From the NCBI GenBank assembly GCA_963849365.1, contig CAWKHA010000004.1, forward strand, positions 310,001 through 374,000: a DNA stretch of 64,000 nucleotides. Reading direction: 5' to 3'. The DNA comes from CAVQCJ01 sp963849365 (GTDB lineage: Bacteria > Actinomycetota > Actinomycetes > Prado026). Below are positions 57,181 through 64,000 of this stretch, in pieces (within the stretch, counting starts at the first letter, position 1; each line of letters opens with the position of its first letter). Under the pieces are notes generated by a model. That model did no database searches. It saw nothing but the letters and a program-made list of their open reading frames with translations, and was not told the origin of the DNA. The position numbers and the translations under genes were made by a program.

Positions 57181-58043
57181 TCTGCCAACGACCACTTCCT
57201 GGCCAGGGACCGCCCCCTGGGTGCGGCCCGGCTGCTGTGGGAGATCGGCACCGAAGGGCGCGACGTACGGTCCTTGCGCGCGGACCTGGCCTCGACTCGA
57301 GCTATGTGAGCCGGCTGCTCCGTTCCCTGGAGTCGGCCGGTCTGGTCACCGTCGGTCCGAAGGAGACCGACCGGCGGGTCCGGGTGGCACGGCTGACTCC
57401 GGCGGGACCGGCTGAACGTGCGCTGCTCGACCGACGCAGCGACGAGCGGGCCGCCTCGATGCTTGCGCCCCTCAGCGCGGGTCAGCGGGCTCGACTGACC
57501 GCGGCCATGGCCGACGTCGAGCAGCTCCTGACGGCGGCCGCGGTCGAGCTTGCGCAGGTCGATCCCGCTCACCCGCACGCCCAGCGTTGTCTGGCCGCGT
57601 ACTTCTCGGAGCTCGACCGCCGGTTCGACGTGGGCTTCGACCCTGCGCTGAGCATCCCGGCCGACGAGGAAGAGCTGCGCCCTCCCGCCGGGCTGCTCCT
57701 CGTGGCTTCGCTCCGCTCCGAACCCATCGGCTGCGGGGCGCTCAAGCTGCACGGGGACGAGCCCGCGGAGCTGAAGCGCATGTGGGTGGCCGAGTCCGCG
57801 CGCGGTCTGGGGGTCGGCCGTCGCATCCTCGTCGAGCTGGAGGCCCGGGCCGCCGCCCACGGCGCCGCTGCGATCCGGCTCGAGACCAACAAGTCGCTGG
57901 TGGAGGCGATCAGCCTGTACCGCTCAGCCGGGTACATCGAGGTCGGACGCTTCAACGACGAGCCCTACGCGGACCACTGGTTCGAGAAGCCGATCGACCG
58001 TGGTGTCAGACCCAGGAAGGGCCATAACCCGCTCTGGGTCTGA
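57181..58043 (+). pseudogene. MarR-GNAT fusion gene, frameshifted and lacking a start
   Basis: The remaining sequence encodes a MarR winged helix followed by a GNAT acetyltransferase. In one frame to about 57288 it reads DHFLARDRPLGAARLLWEIG; from there the family continues in the next frame: LDSSYVSRLLRSLESAGLV, then ELKRMWVAESARGLGVGRRIL and NKSLVEAISLYRSAGY. One missing G in GG at 57288-57289 would restore GLDSSYV. No start codon with a ribosome site exists upstream, where the arsR promoter now lies, so the first 50-60 residues are also gone. The C-terminal codons run into a hairpin. Probably inactive. Confidence 0.75.
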
Positions 58044-58046
58044 CAC
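58003..58046. terminator. Hairpin over the end of the MarR-GNAT gene
   Basis: Perfect 13-bp arms GTGTCAGACCCAG / CTGGGTCTGACAC (58003-58015, 58034-58046) around an 18-nt loop. It includes the stop codon of the decayed gene. The arms resemble those at 2027-2080, pointing to a repeated mobile-type or terminator element. Confidence 0.6.
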
Positions 58047-58165
58047 GACCGGCGAGGTCTGGCCATCATCAGGCTCGTCGTGTCAGGGCGAGCAGCCCCC
58101 AGAGCTCCCGCGATCGCATCATGTCGGTGCGGCACCCGGTGTTCTCGGGCCGATAGGTTCGGTGC

Positions 58166-58276
58166 ATGGGTCTCGCCGTCTACCTCTTGATCGTTTCGCT
58201 GTGGCTGCTCACTGGTCTGGGTGTGGTCAGGTTGGTCCGGGGATCGCACAGAACCGTTGGATCCCAAGCCCGCTAA
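58166..58276 (+). CDS. Possible small membrane peptide
   Basis: 36 residues: a single hydrophobic segment (AVYLLIVSLWLLTGLGVV) then a basic tail (RLVRGSHR). No ribosome site, but TAGGTT (58154-58159) stands 6 nt before the ATG, the same leaderless arrangement as at many real genes here. No homology can be claimed. Confidence 0.35.
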   Translation: MGLAVYLLIVSLWLLTGLGVVRLVRGSHRTVGSQAR

Positions 58277-58327
58277 CGGCATCACATGGGAGATCCCATC
58301 CTGGGCGCCTCCGAAGGGAACACCGCT

Positions 58328-58966
58328 ATGAAGCATCGAGCACCACTGATCCTGGCAATGACTGCTGGACTGCTCGTCCTGACCGCTGGGGTGTCCTGGG
58401 CCGGGCCGCACGGCGGGGTCGCCGCCACAGTCGCACCGGACGGCACGTTCGTCTTCTCGACCACGAACGGGCCGGCCACCACTGACATCGCGGTGTCCGC
58501 CGCGTCCTACGTCGGCCTGTGGAAGACCCAGACCGAACCTGAGCGGCTGTTCAAGGTCGTGCACGGAACCATCGCGGCCGGGACCAGTCGCCTGGTGCTG
58601 CACGTACAGGTGCCCTCGTGTGGGCCGTACCAGCTCGATGCGTTCCTCGGGACGCAGGTCCCCGCGACGATCACGTTCCCGGCTGGCAGCGGCCCGAACG
58701 GGCTCAAGGGCCAGGAGTACCCGAACGGGGCCCCTTGCGCCACCTCGACACCCACGCCGACAACGAGCCCTTCCGTCTCATCGACCGCGACGGCCACCGC
58801 CAAGCCCAGCCCGACGACCAGTGTGCTCGGCGTCAAGCTGGGATCCGACGGGAGTCTCGCGCAGACGGGTTCCGCTGGCGCCGGCCCTGCGACAGCGCTG
58901 GGCGTTGGACTACTGCTCCTGGGTCTGGCCGTTGTGACAGCCGCCCGCCGAGCCGGGCGCCACTAG
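58328..58966 (+). CDS. Secreted surface protein with LAQTG sorting signal
   Basis: 212 residues; ATG with GAAGGGAA upstream. It has a signal peptide (about 1-26, ending SWAG), a folded domain of about 110 residues with two Cys (VPSCGPYQLDAF, GAPCATS), a Ser/Thr/Pro-rich wall-spanning stretch, then LAQTG (about residue 180), a hydrophobic segment and Arg-rich tail. LAXTG is the motif used by class E sortases, which actinobacteria use for housekeeping anchoring. A sortase gene is in this window at 17113-17838. The domain itself is unknown. Confidence 0.8.
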   Translation: MKHRAPLILAMTAGLLVLTAGVSWAGPHGGVAATVAPDGTFVFSTTNGPATTDIAVSAASYVGLWKTQTEPERLFKVVHGTIAAGTSRLVLHVQVPSCGPYQLDAFLGTQVPATITFPAGSGPNGLKGQEYPNGAPCATSTPTPTTSPSVSSTATATAKPSPTTSVLGVKLGSDGSLAQTGSAGAGPATALGVGLLLLGLAVVTAARRAGRH

Positions 58967-59137
58967 TCCTCCTCGCCACGGGCCCAGCGCGGACCCCGCG
59001 TCCACGCTCTGACCGTTGCGGTTTCGGAGGGTCTGACCGTCCATGGACGGGGTTCGTGGTGGTGTTCGGCATGCACCCGAGGGCTACACGATGCGTGCTC
59101 CCGCGGCGCTCGGAGCGTCGCCAGATGCGCAGCGCGG

Positions 59138-60022
59138 TCAGCCGCAGGAGATGACCTCGCGCATCAGCCGGGCCGCCTCCGACGGCGTCTTGCCGACAAG
59201 CACGCCGACGGCCTCGAGCGCCTCCTGCTTGGCCGCCGCCGTGCCGGACGAGCCGGACACGATCGCACCCGCGTGCCCCATCGTCTTGCCTTCGGGCGCG
59301 GTGAAGCCGGCCACGTAGCCGACGACCGGCTTCGTCACCTTGTCCGCGATGAACGCCGCCGCCCGTTCCTCCGCGTCGCCGCCGATCTCACCGATCATCA
59401 CGATGGCGTCGGTCTCCGGGTCGTCCTGGAACGCGGCCAGGCAGTCGATGTGCGTCGTGCCGATGACCGGGTCGCCGCCGATCCCCACGGCCGACGAGAA
59501 GCCGAGGTCACGCAGCTCGTACATCATCTGGTACGTCAGCGTGCCGGACTTCGACACCAGCCCGATGCGACCGGCGCCGGTGATGGTGCCGGGGATGATC
59601 CCGGCGTTGGAGCGTCCCGGGCTGATGAGGCCCGGGCAGTTGGGGCCGACGATGCGGGTCGAGCCGGTGTTCTGCGCGTACTGGAAGAACTGGGCGGTGT
59701 CCTGCACCGGGATGCCCTCGGTGATGACGACGCACAGCGGGACTCCCGCGTCGACCGTCTCCAGCACGGCAGCCTTCGCGAACCGCGGTGGCACGAAGAC
59801 GACGGCGACGTCGGCACCCGTCTCGTCGACAGCAGCGGCGACGTCGTCGAACACCGGGACGTTGGTGCCGTCGGCGTCGACCGAACGGCCGCCCTTGCCC
59901 GGCGTCACGCCGGCGACGATGTTGGTGCCGCTCGCCAGCATCCGCCGGGTGTGTTTGCTGCCTTCGGAGCCGGTGATGCCCTGCACCAGCACCCGGGACT
60001 TCTCGGTGAGGAAGATCGCCAT
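59138..60022 (-). CDS. sucD: Succinyl-CoA synthetase alpha subunit
   Basis: 294 residues. CoA-binding domain ([27 protein letters not shown]) and ligase domain with the phosphohistidine loop [21 protein letters not shown]. It converts succinyl-CoA, phosphate and NDP to succinate and NTP with SucC. It lies 14 bp after sucC. Confidence 0.95.
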   Translation of the reverse strand: MAIFLTEKSRVLVQGITGSEGSKHTRRMLASGTNIVAGVTPGKGGRSVDADGTNVPVFDDVAAAVDETGADVAVVFVPPRFAKAAVLETVDAGVPLCVVITEGIPVQDTAQFFQYAQNTGSTRIVGPNCPGLISPGRSNAGIIPGTITGAGRIGLVSKSGTLTYQMMYELRDLGFSSAVGIGGDPVIGTTHIDCLAAFQDDPETDAIVMIGEIGGDAEERAAAFIADKVTKPVVGYVAGFTAPEGKTMGHAGAIVSGSSGTAAAKQEALEAVGVLVGKTPSEAARLMREVISCG

Positions 60023-60036
60023 CGCGGGCCGGGTCC

Positions 60037-61218
60037 CTACTTCGCCGCAGCCGCGGCGAGCTCGGCCACCCTGCGGGCGGCACCGTCCATGGTGTCGACC
60101 AGCTCGACGCCGTCGAGACCGGCACCGGCGAGGATCCGGCGTCCCTCGTCTGCGTTGTTGCCGTCCAGCCGCACGACCAGCGGCTTGGTCACCGGCTCGC
60201 TCCTGGAGGCCAGCATCGCCAGCGCCTGCACGATGCCGTTGGCGACCTCGTCGCACGCGGTGATGCCGCCGAAGACGTTCACGAGGACGGCGCGCACCTC
60301 GGGGTCGGACAGGATGATCTCGAGCCCGTCGGCCATCACCTGGGCGGAGGCGCCGCCGCCGATGTCGAGGAAGTTGGCCGGCTTGACACCGCCGAGGTCC
60401 GCGCCGGCGTACGCGACGACGTCGAGCGTGCTCATGACCAGGCCCGCGCCGTTGCCGATGATGCCGACCTCGCCGTGCAGCTTGACGTAGTTGAGGTCGC
60501 GTTCCTTGGCCCGCTGCTCGAGCGGGTCTGCGGCCGCCTGGTCGACCAGGTCGGCGTGGCCGGGGTGCCGGAAGTCCGCGTTGTCGTCGAGGGTGACCTT
60601 GCCGTCGAGCGCGACGACGCGACCGTCCGGTGTGCGCACGAGCGGGTTGACCTCGACCAGGGTGGCGTCCTCGTCGGTGAACACCGTCCACAGCTTCTGC
60701 AGGATCTCCACGACCTGCTCGCGCACGTCCGGGCCGAACCCGGCGGCGTCGGTGATCTCCTCGGCCTTGGCGCGGGTGACGCCTTCGAGCGCGTCGACGT
60801 GGACACGGGCCAGGGCGCCGGGACGCTCGACGGCGAGCTGCTCGATCTCCATGCCGCCCTCGACCGACGCCATCGCCAGGTACGTGCGCGCGGCGCGGTC
60901 GAGCAGGAACGACACGTAGTACTCGGCGTCGATGTCGCTCGCCACGGTCACCAGCACGCGGTGCACGGTGTGGCCCTTGATGTCCATGCCGAGGATGTCG
61001 GTCGCCCGCTCGTACGCCTCCTGCTCGTCCTTGGCCAGCTTCACCCCGCCGGCCTTGCCCCGCCCGCCGGTCTTGACCTGTGCCTTGACCACGACCGTGT
61101 TCCCGAGCATGCGCGCGACGTGCCGGGCCTCCTCCGGCGTGGCCGCCACCTGTCCGTCCAGCGTGGGGACGCCGTGGCGGGCGAACAGGTCCTTGGCTTG
61201 GTACTCGAACAGGTCCAT
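60037..61218 (-). CDS. sucC: Succinyl-CoA synthetase beta subunit
   Basis: 393 residues. ATP-grasp domain ([19 protein letters not shown]) then the CoA-ligase domain with [20 protein letters not shown] and [15 protein letters not shown]. No ribosome site; TACGCT 6 nt before ATG 61218 (61225-61230) marks a leaderless promoter for sucCD. The preceding gene encodes a B12-binding subunit whose partner makes or uses succinyl-CoA. Confidence 0.95.
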   Translation of the reverse strand: MDLFEYQAKDLFARHGVPTLDGQVAATPEEARHVARMLGNTVVVKAQVKTGGRGKAGGVKLAKDEQEAYERATDILGMDIKGHTVHRVLVTVASDIDAEYYVSFLLDRAARTYLAMASVEGGMEIEQLAVERPGALARVHVDALEGVTRAKAEEITDAAGFGPDVREQVVEILQKLWTVFTDEDATLVEVNPLVRTPDGRVVALDGKVTLDDNADFRHPGHADLVDQAAADPLEQRAKERDLNYVKLHGEVGIIGNGAGLVMSTLDVVAYAGADLGGVKPANFLDIGGGASAQVMADGLEIILSDPEVRAVLVNVFGGITACDEVANGIVQALAMLASRSEPVTKPLVVRLDGNNADEGRRILAGAGLDGVELVDTMDGAARRVAELAAAAAK

Positions 61219-61252
61219 GGGCGCAGCGTAGGCCCGGGCCCGGGACGCGCAG

Positions 61253-61660
61253 CTAGGGGGTGCGCACCGGGACGTTGGAGCGGACCCACGCGACGATGTC
61301 CTGGGTGGTGGTGCCGGGCCCGAACACCTTGGCGACGCCCGCGGCCTCGAGCTCGGCCGCGTCCGCAGCCGGGATGATGCCGCCGCCGAACACGACGATG
61401 TCCTCGGCGTCCCGCGCGCGCAGCAGCTCGACGACGCGGGGGAACAACGTCAGGTGGGCGCCGCTGAGCACCGAGAGGCCGATGGCGTCGGCGTCCTCCT
61501 GGATCGCCGTCTCCACGATCTGCTCGGGCGTCTGGTGCAGGCCGGTGTAGACGACCTCGACCCCGGCGTCGCGCAGCGCCCGGGCGACGACCTTCGCCCC
61601 GCGGTCGTGCCCGTCCAGCCCGGGTTTGGCGACGACGACGCGCAACGGTGAGCCGGCCAC
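61253..61660 (-). CDS. Stand-alone B12-binding subunit of an acyl-CoA mutase
   Basis: 135 residues, a single cobalamin domain. Asp16-x-His18-x-x-Gly21 in [13 protein letters not shown] supplies the axial His; [13 protein letters not shown] and VFGGGIIP complete the Rossmann-like fold. Comparable to small mutase subunits (about 130-140 residues) of isobutyryl- or methylmalonyl-CoA mutases. The only large subunit in this window is at 37419-39008. TACGCT 7 nt before the GTG suggests leaderless transcription. Confidence 0.88.
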   Translation of the reverse strand: MAGSPLRVVVAKPGLDGHDRGAKVVARALRDAGVEVVYTGLHQTPEQIVETAIQEDADAIGLSVLSGAHLTLFPRVVELLRARDAEDIVVFGGGIIPAADAAELEAAGVAKVFGPGTTTQDIVAWVRSNVPVRTP

Positions 61661-61727
61661 GAATGCGAGCGTAGTCCGCTGGCGTTGCGCTGCGGCCAGC
61701 GGCCCGGCCTGCGGCTATGGTCGGCGG

Positions 61728-62651
61728 ATGCACCCGCTGCGTCGCGCGGACGGCGCCAGCCGGGCCGTGCTCACAGCCCGCGGGGCTCGGGCGGCGGTCG
61801 TCGAGCTGGCCTGGATCGGCACACACGTCGCGCTCTACCCCTGGGGCCTGCTCGAGGAGCGGTCCCGGCCGGACACGGCCGGATACTCCTTGGGGGGTTT
61901 GCGCCCGGTGCACCGCGGCCTGATCGTCGGCGACGTCGAGGCGGCCGGGACGCCGATCCTGCTCGTGCACGGCGTGGTGGACAACCGCTCGGTGTTCGCG
62001 GTGCTGCGGCGCGGCCTGCGCCGGCGCGGGTTCGGTCGGGTGTCCGCCCTGAACTACAGCCCCCTCACCGAGGACGTCCGCGAGGTCGCGCTGCGGGTCG
62101 GCTCGGCGGTCGAGGCGATCTGCGAGGAGACGGGGTACGAGCGGATCCACCTCGTCGGGCACTCGATGGGCGGGCTGGTGGCGCGGTACTACGTGCAGTG
62201 CATGGGCGGGGACGAGCGGGTGCACACCGTGGTGACGCTGGGCGCACCGCACGCGGGCACGCAGCCGGCCCGGCTGGTCCCGCACCCGGTGGCGCGGCAG
62301 CTGCGTCCGGGGAGCGAGGTCGTACGGGAGCTGGCCGAGCCGGCGCCGGGGTGCCGGACCCGTTTCGTCGCGTTCTGGTCCGACCACGACGAGCTGATCA
62401 TCCCGCACGCCTCGGCGCGCATCGAGCACCCGGACCTGCGCGTGCGCAACGTCCTGGTGCAGGGCGTCGGACACATCTCGCTGCCGATCGACGGGCGTGT
62501 GGTGCGTGAGATCTGCACGACGCTCGCTCACCTGGACCACGACGGAAGCACGCTCGCCGAGGGCACCACGCCAATTGCGAGCACAGCGAGCACGGCGAGC
62601 ACGCGCAGCAGGCGCCCGGGCGGCCAGCGTGGGCGACGTGCCGAAGCGTGA
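61728..62651 (+). CDS. Alpha/beta-hydrolase (triacylglycerol lipase-like)
   Basis: 307 residues; TATGGT 6 nt upstream and no ribosome site, so likely leaderless. Hydrolase motifs: PILLVHGVVDNRSVF (oxyanion), HLVGHSMGGLVARYY (nucleophile Ser), Asp in SDHDELI and His in VQGVGHISLP. Lipase class 2/PGAP1-like. A basic, Ser/Thr-rich tail with a short repeat ends the protein. No clear signal peptide; cell location is uncertain. Confidence 0.85.
   Translation: MHPLRRADGASRAVLTARGARAAVVELAWIGTHVALYPWGLLEERSRPDTAGYSLGGLRPVHRGLIVGDVEAAGTPILLVHGVVDNRSVFAVLRRGLRRRGFGRVSALNYSPLTEDVREVALRVGSAVEAICEETGYERIHLVGHSMGGLVARYYVQCMGGDERVHTVVTLGAPHAGTQPARLVPHPVARQLRPGSEVVRELAEPAPGCRTRFVAFWSDHDELIIPHASARIEHPDLRVRNVLVQGVGHISLPIDGRVVREICTTLAHLDHDGSTLAEGTTPIASTASTASTRSRRPGGQRGRRAEA
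62577..62603 (+). repeat. Three tandem 9-bp units
   Basis: GCGAGCAC(A/G) three times, encoding the AST repeats in the hydrolase tail. Probably slipped-strand expansion without functional meaning. Confidence 0.6.
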
Positions 62652-63363
62652 AGCCTTCCTCGCCCAGCTGAGCTCCGACACTGCGGCACTGGTCGCGCAG
62701 CTGCGCCCTGCGGACTTGAGCGCGGACGTTCCGACCTGCCCGGGCTGGGACGTCCGCCGGCTGGTGCGGCACCTGGGGCGCGTGCACCGGTGGGCCGCCG
62801 CGATCGTGCGTACGGGGGAGGAAGCCGAGGCCGGGCGACCGCCGGACGGCGACGACCGGACGCTGCTGGGGTGGTTCGAGGAGGGTGCGCACGAGCTGGT
62901 CGGGACACTGACCGGCGCCGACCCCGACGCGCCCTGCTGGACGTTCGGCCCGGACCCGCAGCTGACCGGCTTCTGGATCCGTCGTCAGGCACACGAGACA
63001 GCAGTGCACCGCTGGGACGTCGGCGCCGCGCTGGGCGCACCCGAGCCGATCCCGGACTGGCTGGCCGAGGACGGCGTGGACGAGGTGTGCCGGATGATGT
63101 TCCCGCGCCAGGTGCGGCTCGGCCGGCAGCCGGCGCTCACCGACTCAGTCGCGCTCGTCAGCGCGGCGTCTGGCCGGACGTGGACGCTGGCCGACGACGG
63201 GACGCGTGTCGGGACCGTCGAGGCGGACGCGACGGTGACGGCGCCGCCGTCGACGCTCGAGCTGCTGCTGTGGCACCGCGCCGACCCCGGTGACCCCGAC
63301 GTGACGGTCAGCGGGGACGTCGAAGCGGCGCGGCGCGTGCTGGGAGCAGCCCTCACGCCCTGA
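62638..63363 (+). CDS. Maleylpyruvate isomerase family (mycothiol-dependent type) protein
   Basis: 241 residues (GTG 62638; GTG 62629 possible), overlapping the hydrolase end by 14 bp. N-terminal DinB-like helices show VPTCPGWDVRRLVRHLGRVHRW and IRRQAHETAVHRWDV, with the His residues that bind metal; the C-terminal MDMPI domain follows. These use mycothiol as a cofactor for isomerisation or transfer. Substrate unknown. Confidence 0.83.
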   Translation: MPKREAFLAQLSSDTAALVAQLRPADLSADVPTCPGWDVRRLVRHLGRVHRWAAAIVRTGEEAEAGRPPDGDDRTLLGWFEEGAHELVGTLTGADPDAPCWTFGPDPQLTGFWIRRQAHETAVHRWDVGAALGAPEPIPDWLAEDGVDEVCRMMFPRQVRLGRQPALTDSVALVSAASGRTWTLADDGTRVGTVEADATVTAPPSTLELLLWHRADPGDPDVTVSGDVEAARRVLGAALTP

Positions 63364-63390
63364 GCAGCGACCCTTCCCGTCCCGGGACGC

Positions 63391-64000
63391 TCAGTACGAC
63401 CAGGACTGCAGGGTGGGCCAGGACGGGTCGCCGCCGCGGTCCATGAGCCAGCCCAGCAGGCGACCCGCCGTCGCGTGGACGTACACGGTCCGCTCGCCGC
63501 GCCCGAAGGCCCGCGAGGGCCGGTCGCCGGGGACCAGCACGGCGGTCAGGTCGTCGGGCAGCCGGGCGGCGAGCCCCTCCGTCATCAGTGCGAGCTCGCG
63601 GTCCAGGTACGCCGGCGGCAGCCGGTCCCATGGGTCCGCGCCAGCGTCGTCGAGGTCGCGCAGGCCGAGGTCGGCGCGGTGCACCTCCACCTCGCGCCAG
63701 CGCAGGAAGACGAAGTCGGACACGGTCGTGCATCCGGCGTTCCGGATGCCCAGGCCCTGCTTCCAGACCTCGTGCGAGGCGTCGGCCCAGGCCTGTTCGA
63801 GCAGCTGGTGCGACGCGAGCACGTCGGCGAGGAGCTCAGCGGCCGGGCGCCCCGCGCCCTCCTCGATCGCCGCGGTGCGCGCCGGCGCCCCGCCGAGGTA
63901 CATGGGCACGACCTCGCCGCGGCCGGCCGAGCCGACCACCCAGGTGTGGGCGTCCGCGTTGCGGGCGATGTGCGTGACGAGGTGGCCGACCGTCCAGCCG
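63391..64000 (-). CDS. Maleylpyruvate isomerase family protein, 5' end outside window
   Basis: About 203 residues are visible; the start lies beyond 64000. The frame begins with GWTVGHLVTHIARNADAH, the N-terminal metal-binding helix of mycothiol-dependent maleylpyruvate isomerases, and includes DFVFLRWREVEVHRADLGL with the second His-containing helix. The last part (TVYVHATAGRLLGWLMDRGG) is the C-terminal sterol-carrier-like domain. It converges on the related gene at 62638, 27 bp apart. Confidence 0.83.
   Translation of the reverse strand, partial: GWTVGHLVTHIARNADAHTWVVGSAGRGEVVPMYLGGAPARTAAIEEGAGRPAAELLADVLASHQLLEQAWADASHEVWKQGLGIRNAGCTTVSDFVFLRWREVEVHRADLGLRDLDDAGADPWDRLPPAYLDRELALMTEGLAARLPDDLTAVLVPGDRPSRAFGRGERTVYVHATAGRLLGWLMDRGGDPSWPTLQSWSY

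Overview
The window is a very GC-rich piece of an actinobacterial chromosome. Pointers are dense GC-biased coding, many GTG starts, 4-bp ATGA/GTGA gene overlaps, the NAD(P)H-quinone dehydrogenase LpdA, mycothiol-type DinB/maleylpyruvate isomerase proteins, DUF3017 and DUF6350 membrane proteins, and a BMP-type nucleoside transporter. Two stretches follow the order I recall from Mycobacterium tuberculosis: lpdA / GGCT-like / deoD / pmmB / hypothetical / add / deoA / cdd (around Rv3303c-Rv3315c), and aminotransferase / dacB1 / YihY-like / trpS / icd (around Rv3329-Rv3339c). The order cannot be placed from sequence alone. No rRNA, tRNA, CRISPR array or insertion sequence was seen.

Left part (1-11 kb): a partial secreted repeat protein; an SRPBCC-ArsR pair with an operator inside its promoter; then a run of a sphingosine-1-phosphate-lyase-family PLP enzyme, an FGGY kinase, a biotin carboxylase/BCCP and a TPM-domain protein. 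A DUF427 remnant, a DUF2510 protein, an FAD amine oxidase and an unknown secreted protein follow.

Centre (11-37 kb) is a nucleoside salvage region: lpdA, purine nucleoside phosphorylase, a phosphosugar mutase fused to an NAD-epimerase, an accessory stretch (DinB, sortase, methyltransferase, Rieske, GNATs, acyltransferase, PH domain), then deoC with two aldehyde dehydrogenase genes (the second lacks the catalytic half). Adenosine deaminase stands alone. One long minus-strand operon joins BMP lipoprotein, ABC ATPase, two permeases, cytidine deaminase and thymidine phosphorylase. Together they import nucleosides, release bases and carry pentose-phosphate carbon to glyceraldehyde-3-phosphate and acetaldehyde.

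Right part (37-64 kb): a TetR / aminotransferase (frameshifted) / flavin oxidase / acyl-CoA mutase operon; D-Ala-D-Ala carboxypeptidase; YihY, 2'-5' RNA ligase, trpS and CNNM; TCA enzymes icd and mdh; purH-purN; a short variable stretch with homocysteine methyltransferase, a second ArsR-SRPBCC pair with tandem operators, a decayed MarR-GNAT gene and a small LAQTG surface protein; then sucD-sucC and a stand-alone B12-binding subunit. The mutase large subunit and this B12 subunit are about 22 kb apart and probably form one methylmalonyl-CoA mutase feeding succinyl-CoA beside sucCD.

Many genes lack a Shine-Dalgarno but have a TAnnnT hexamer 6-8 nt before the start codon, suggesting widespread leaderless transcription; this decided several start choices.
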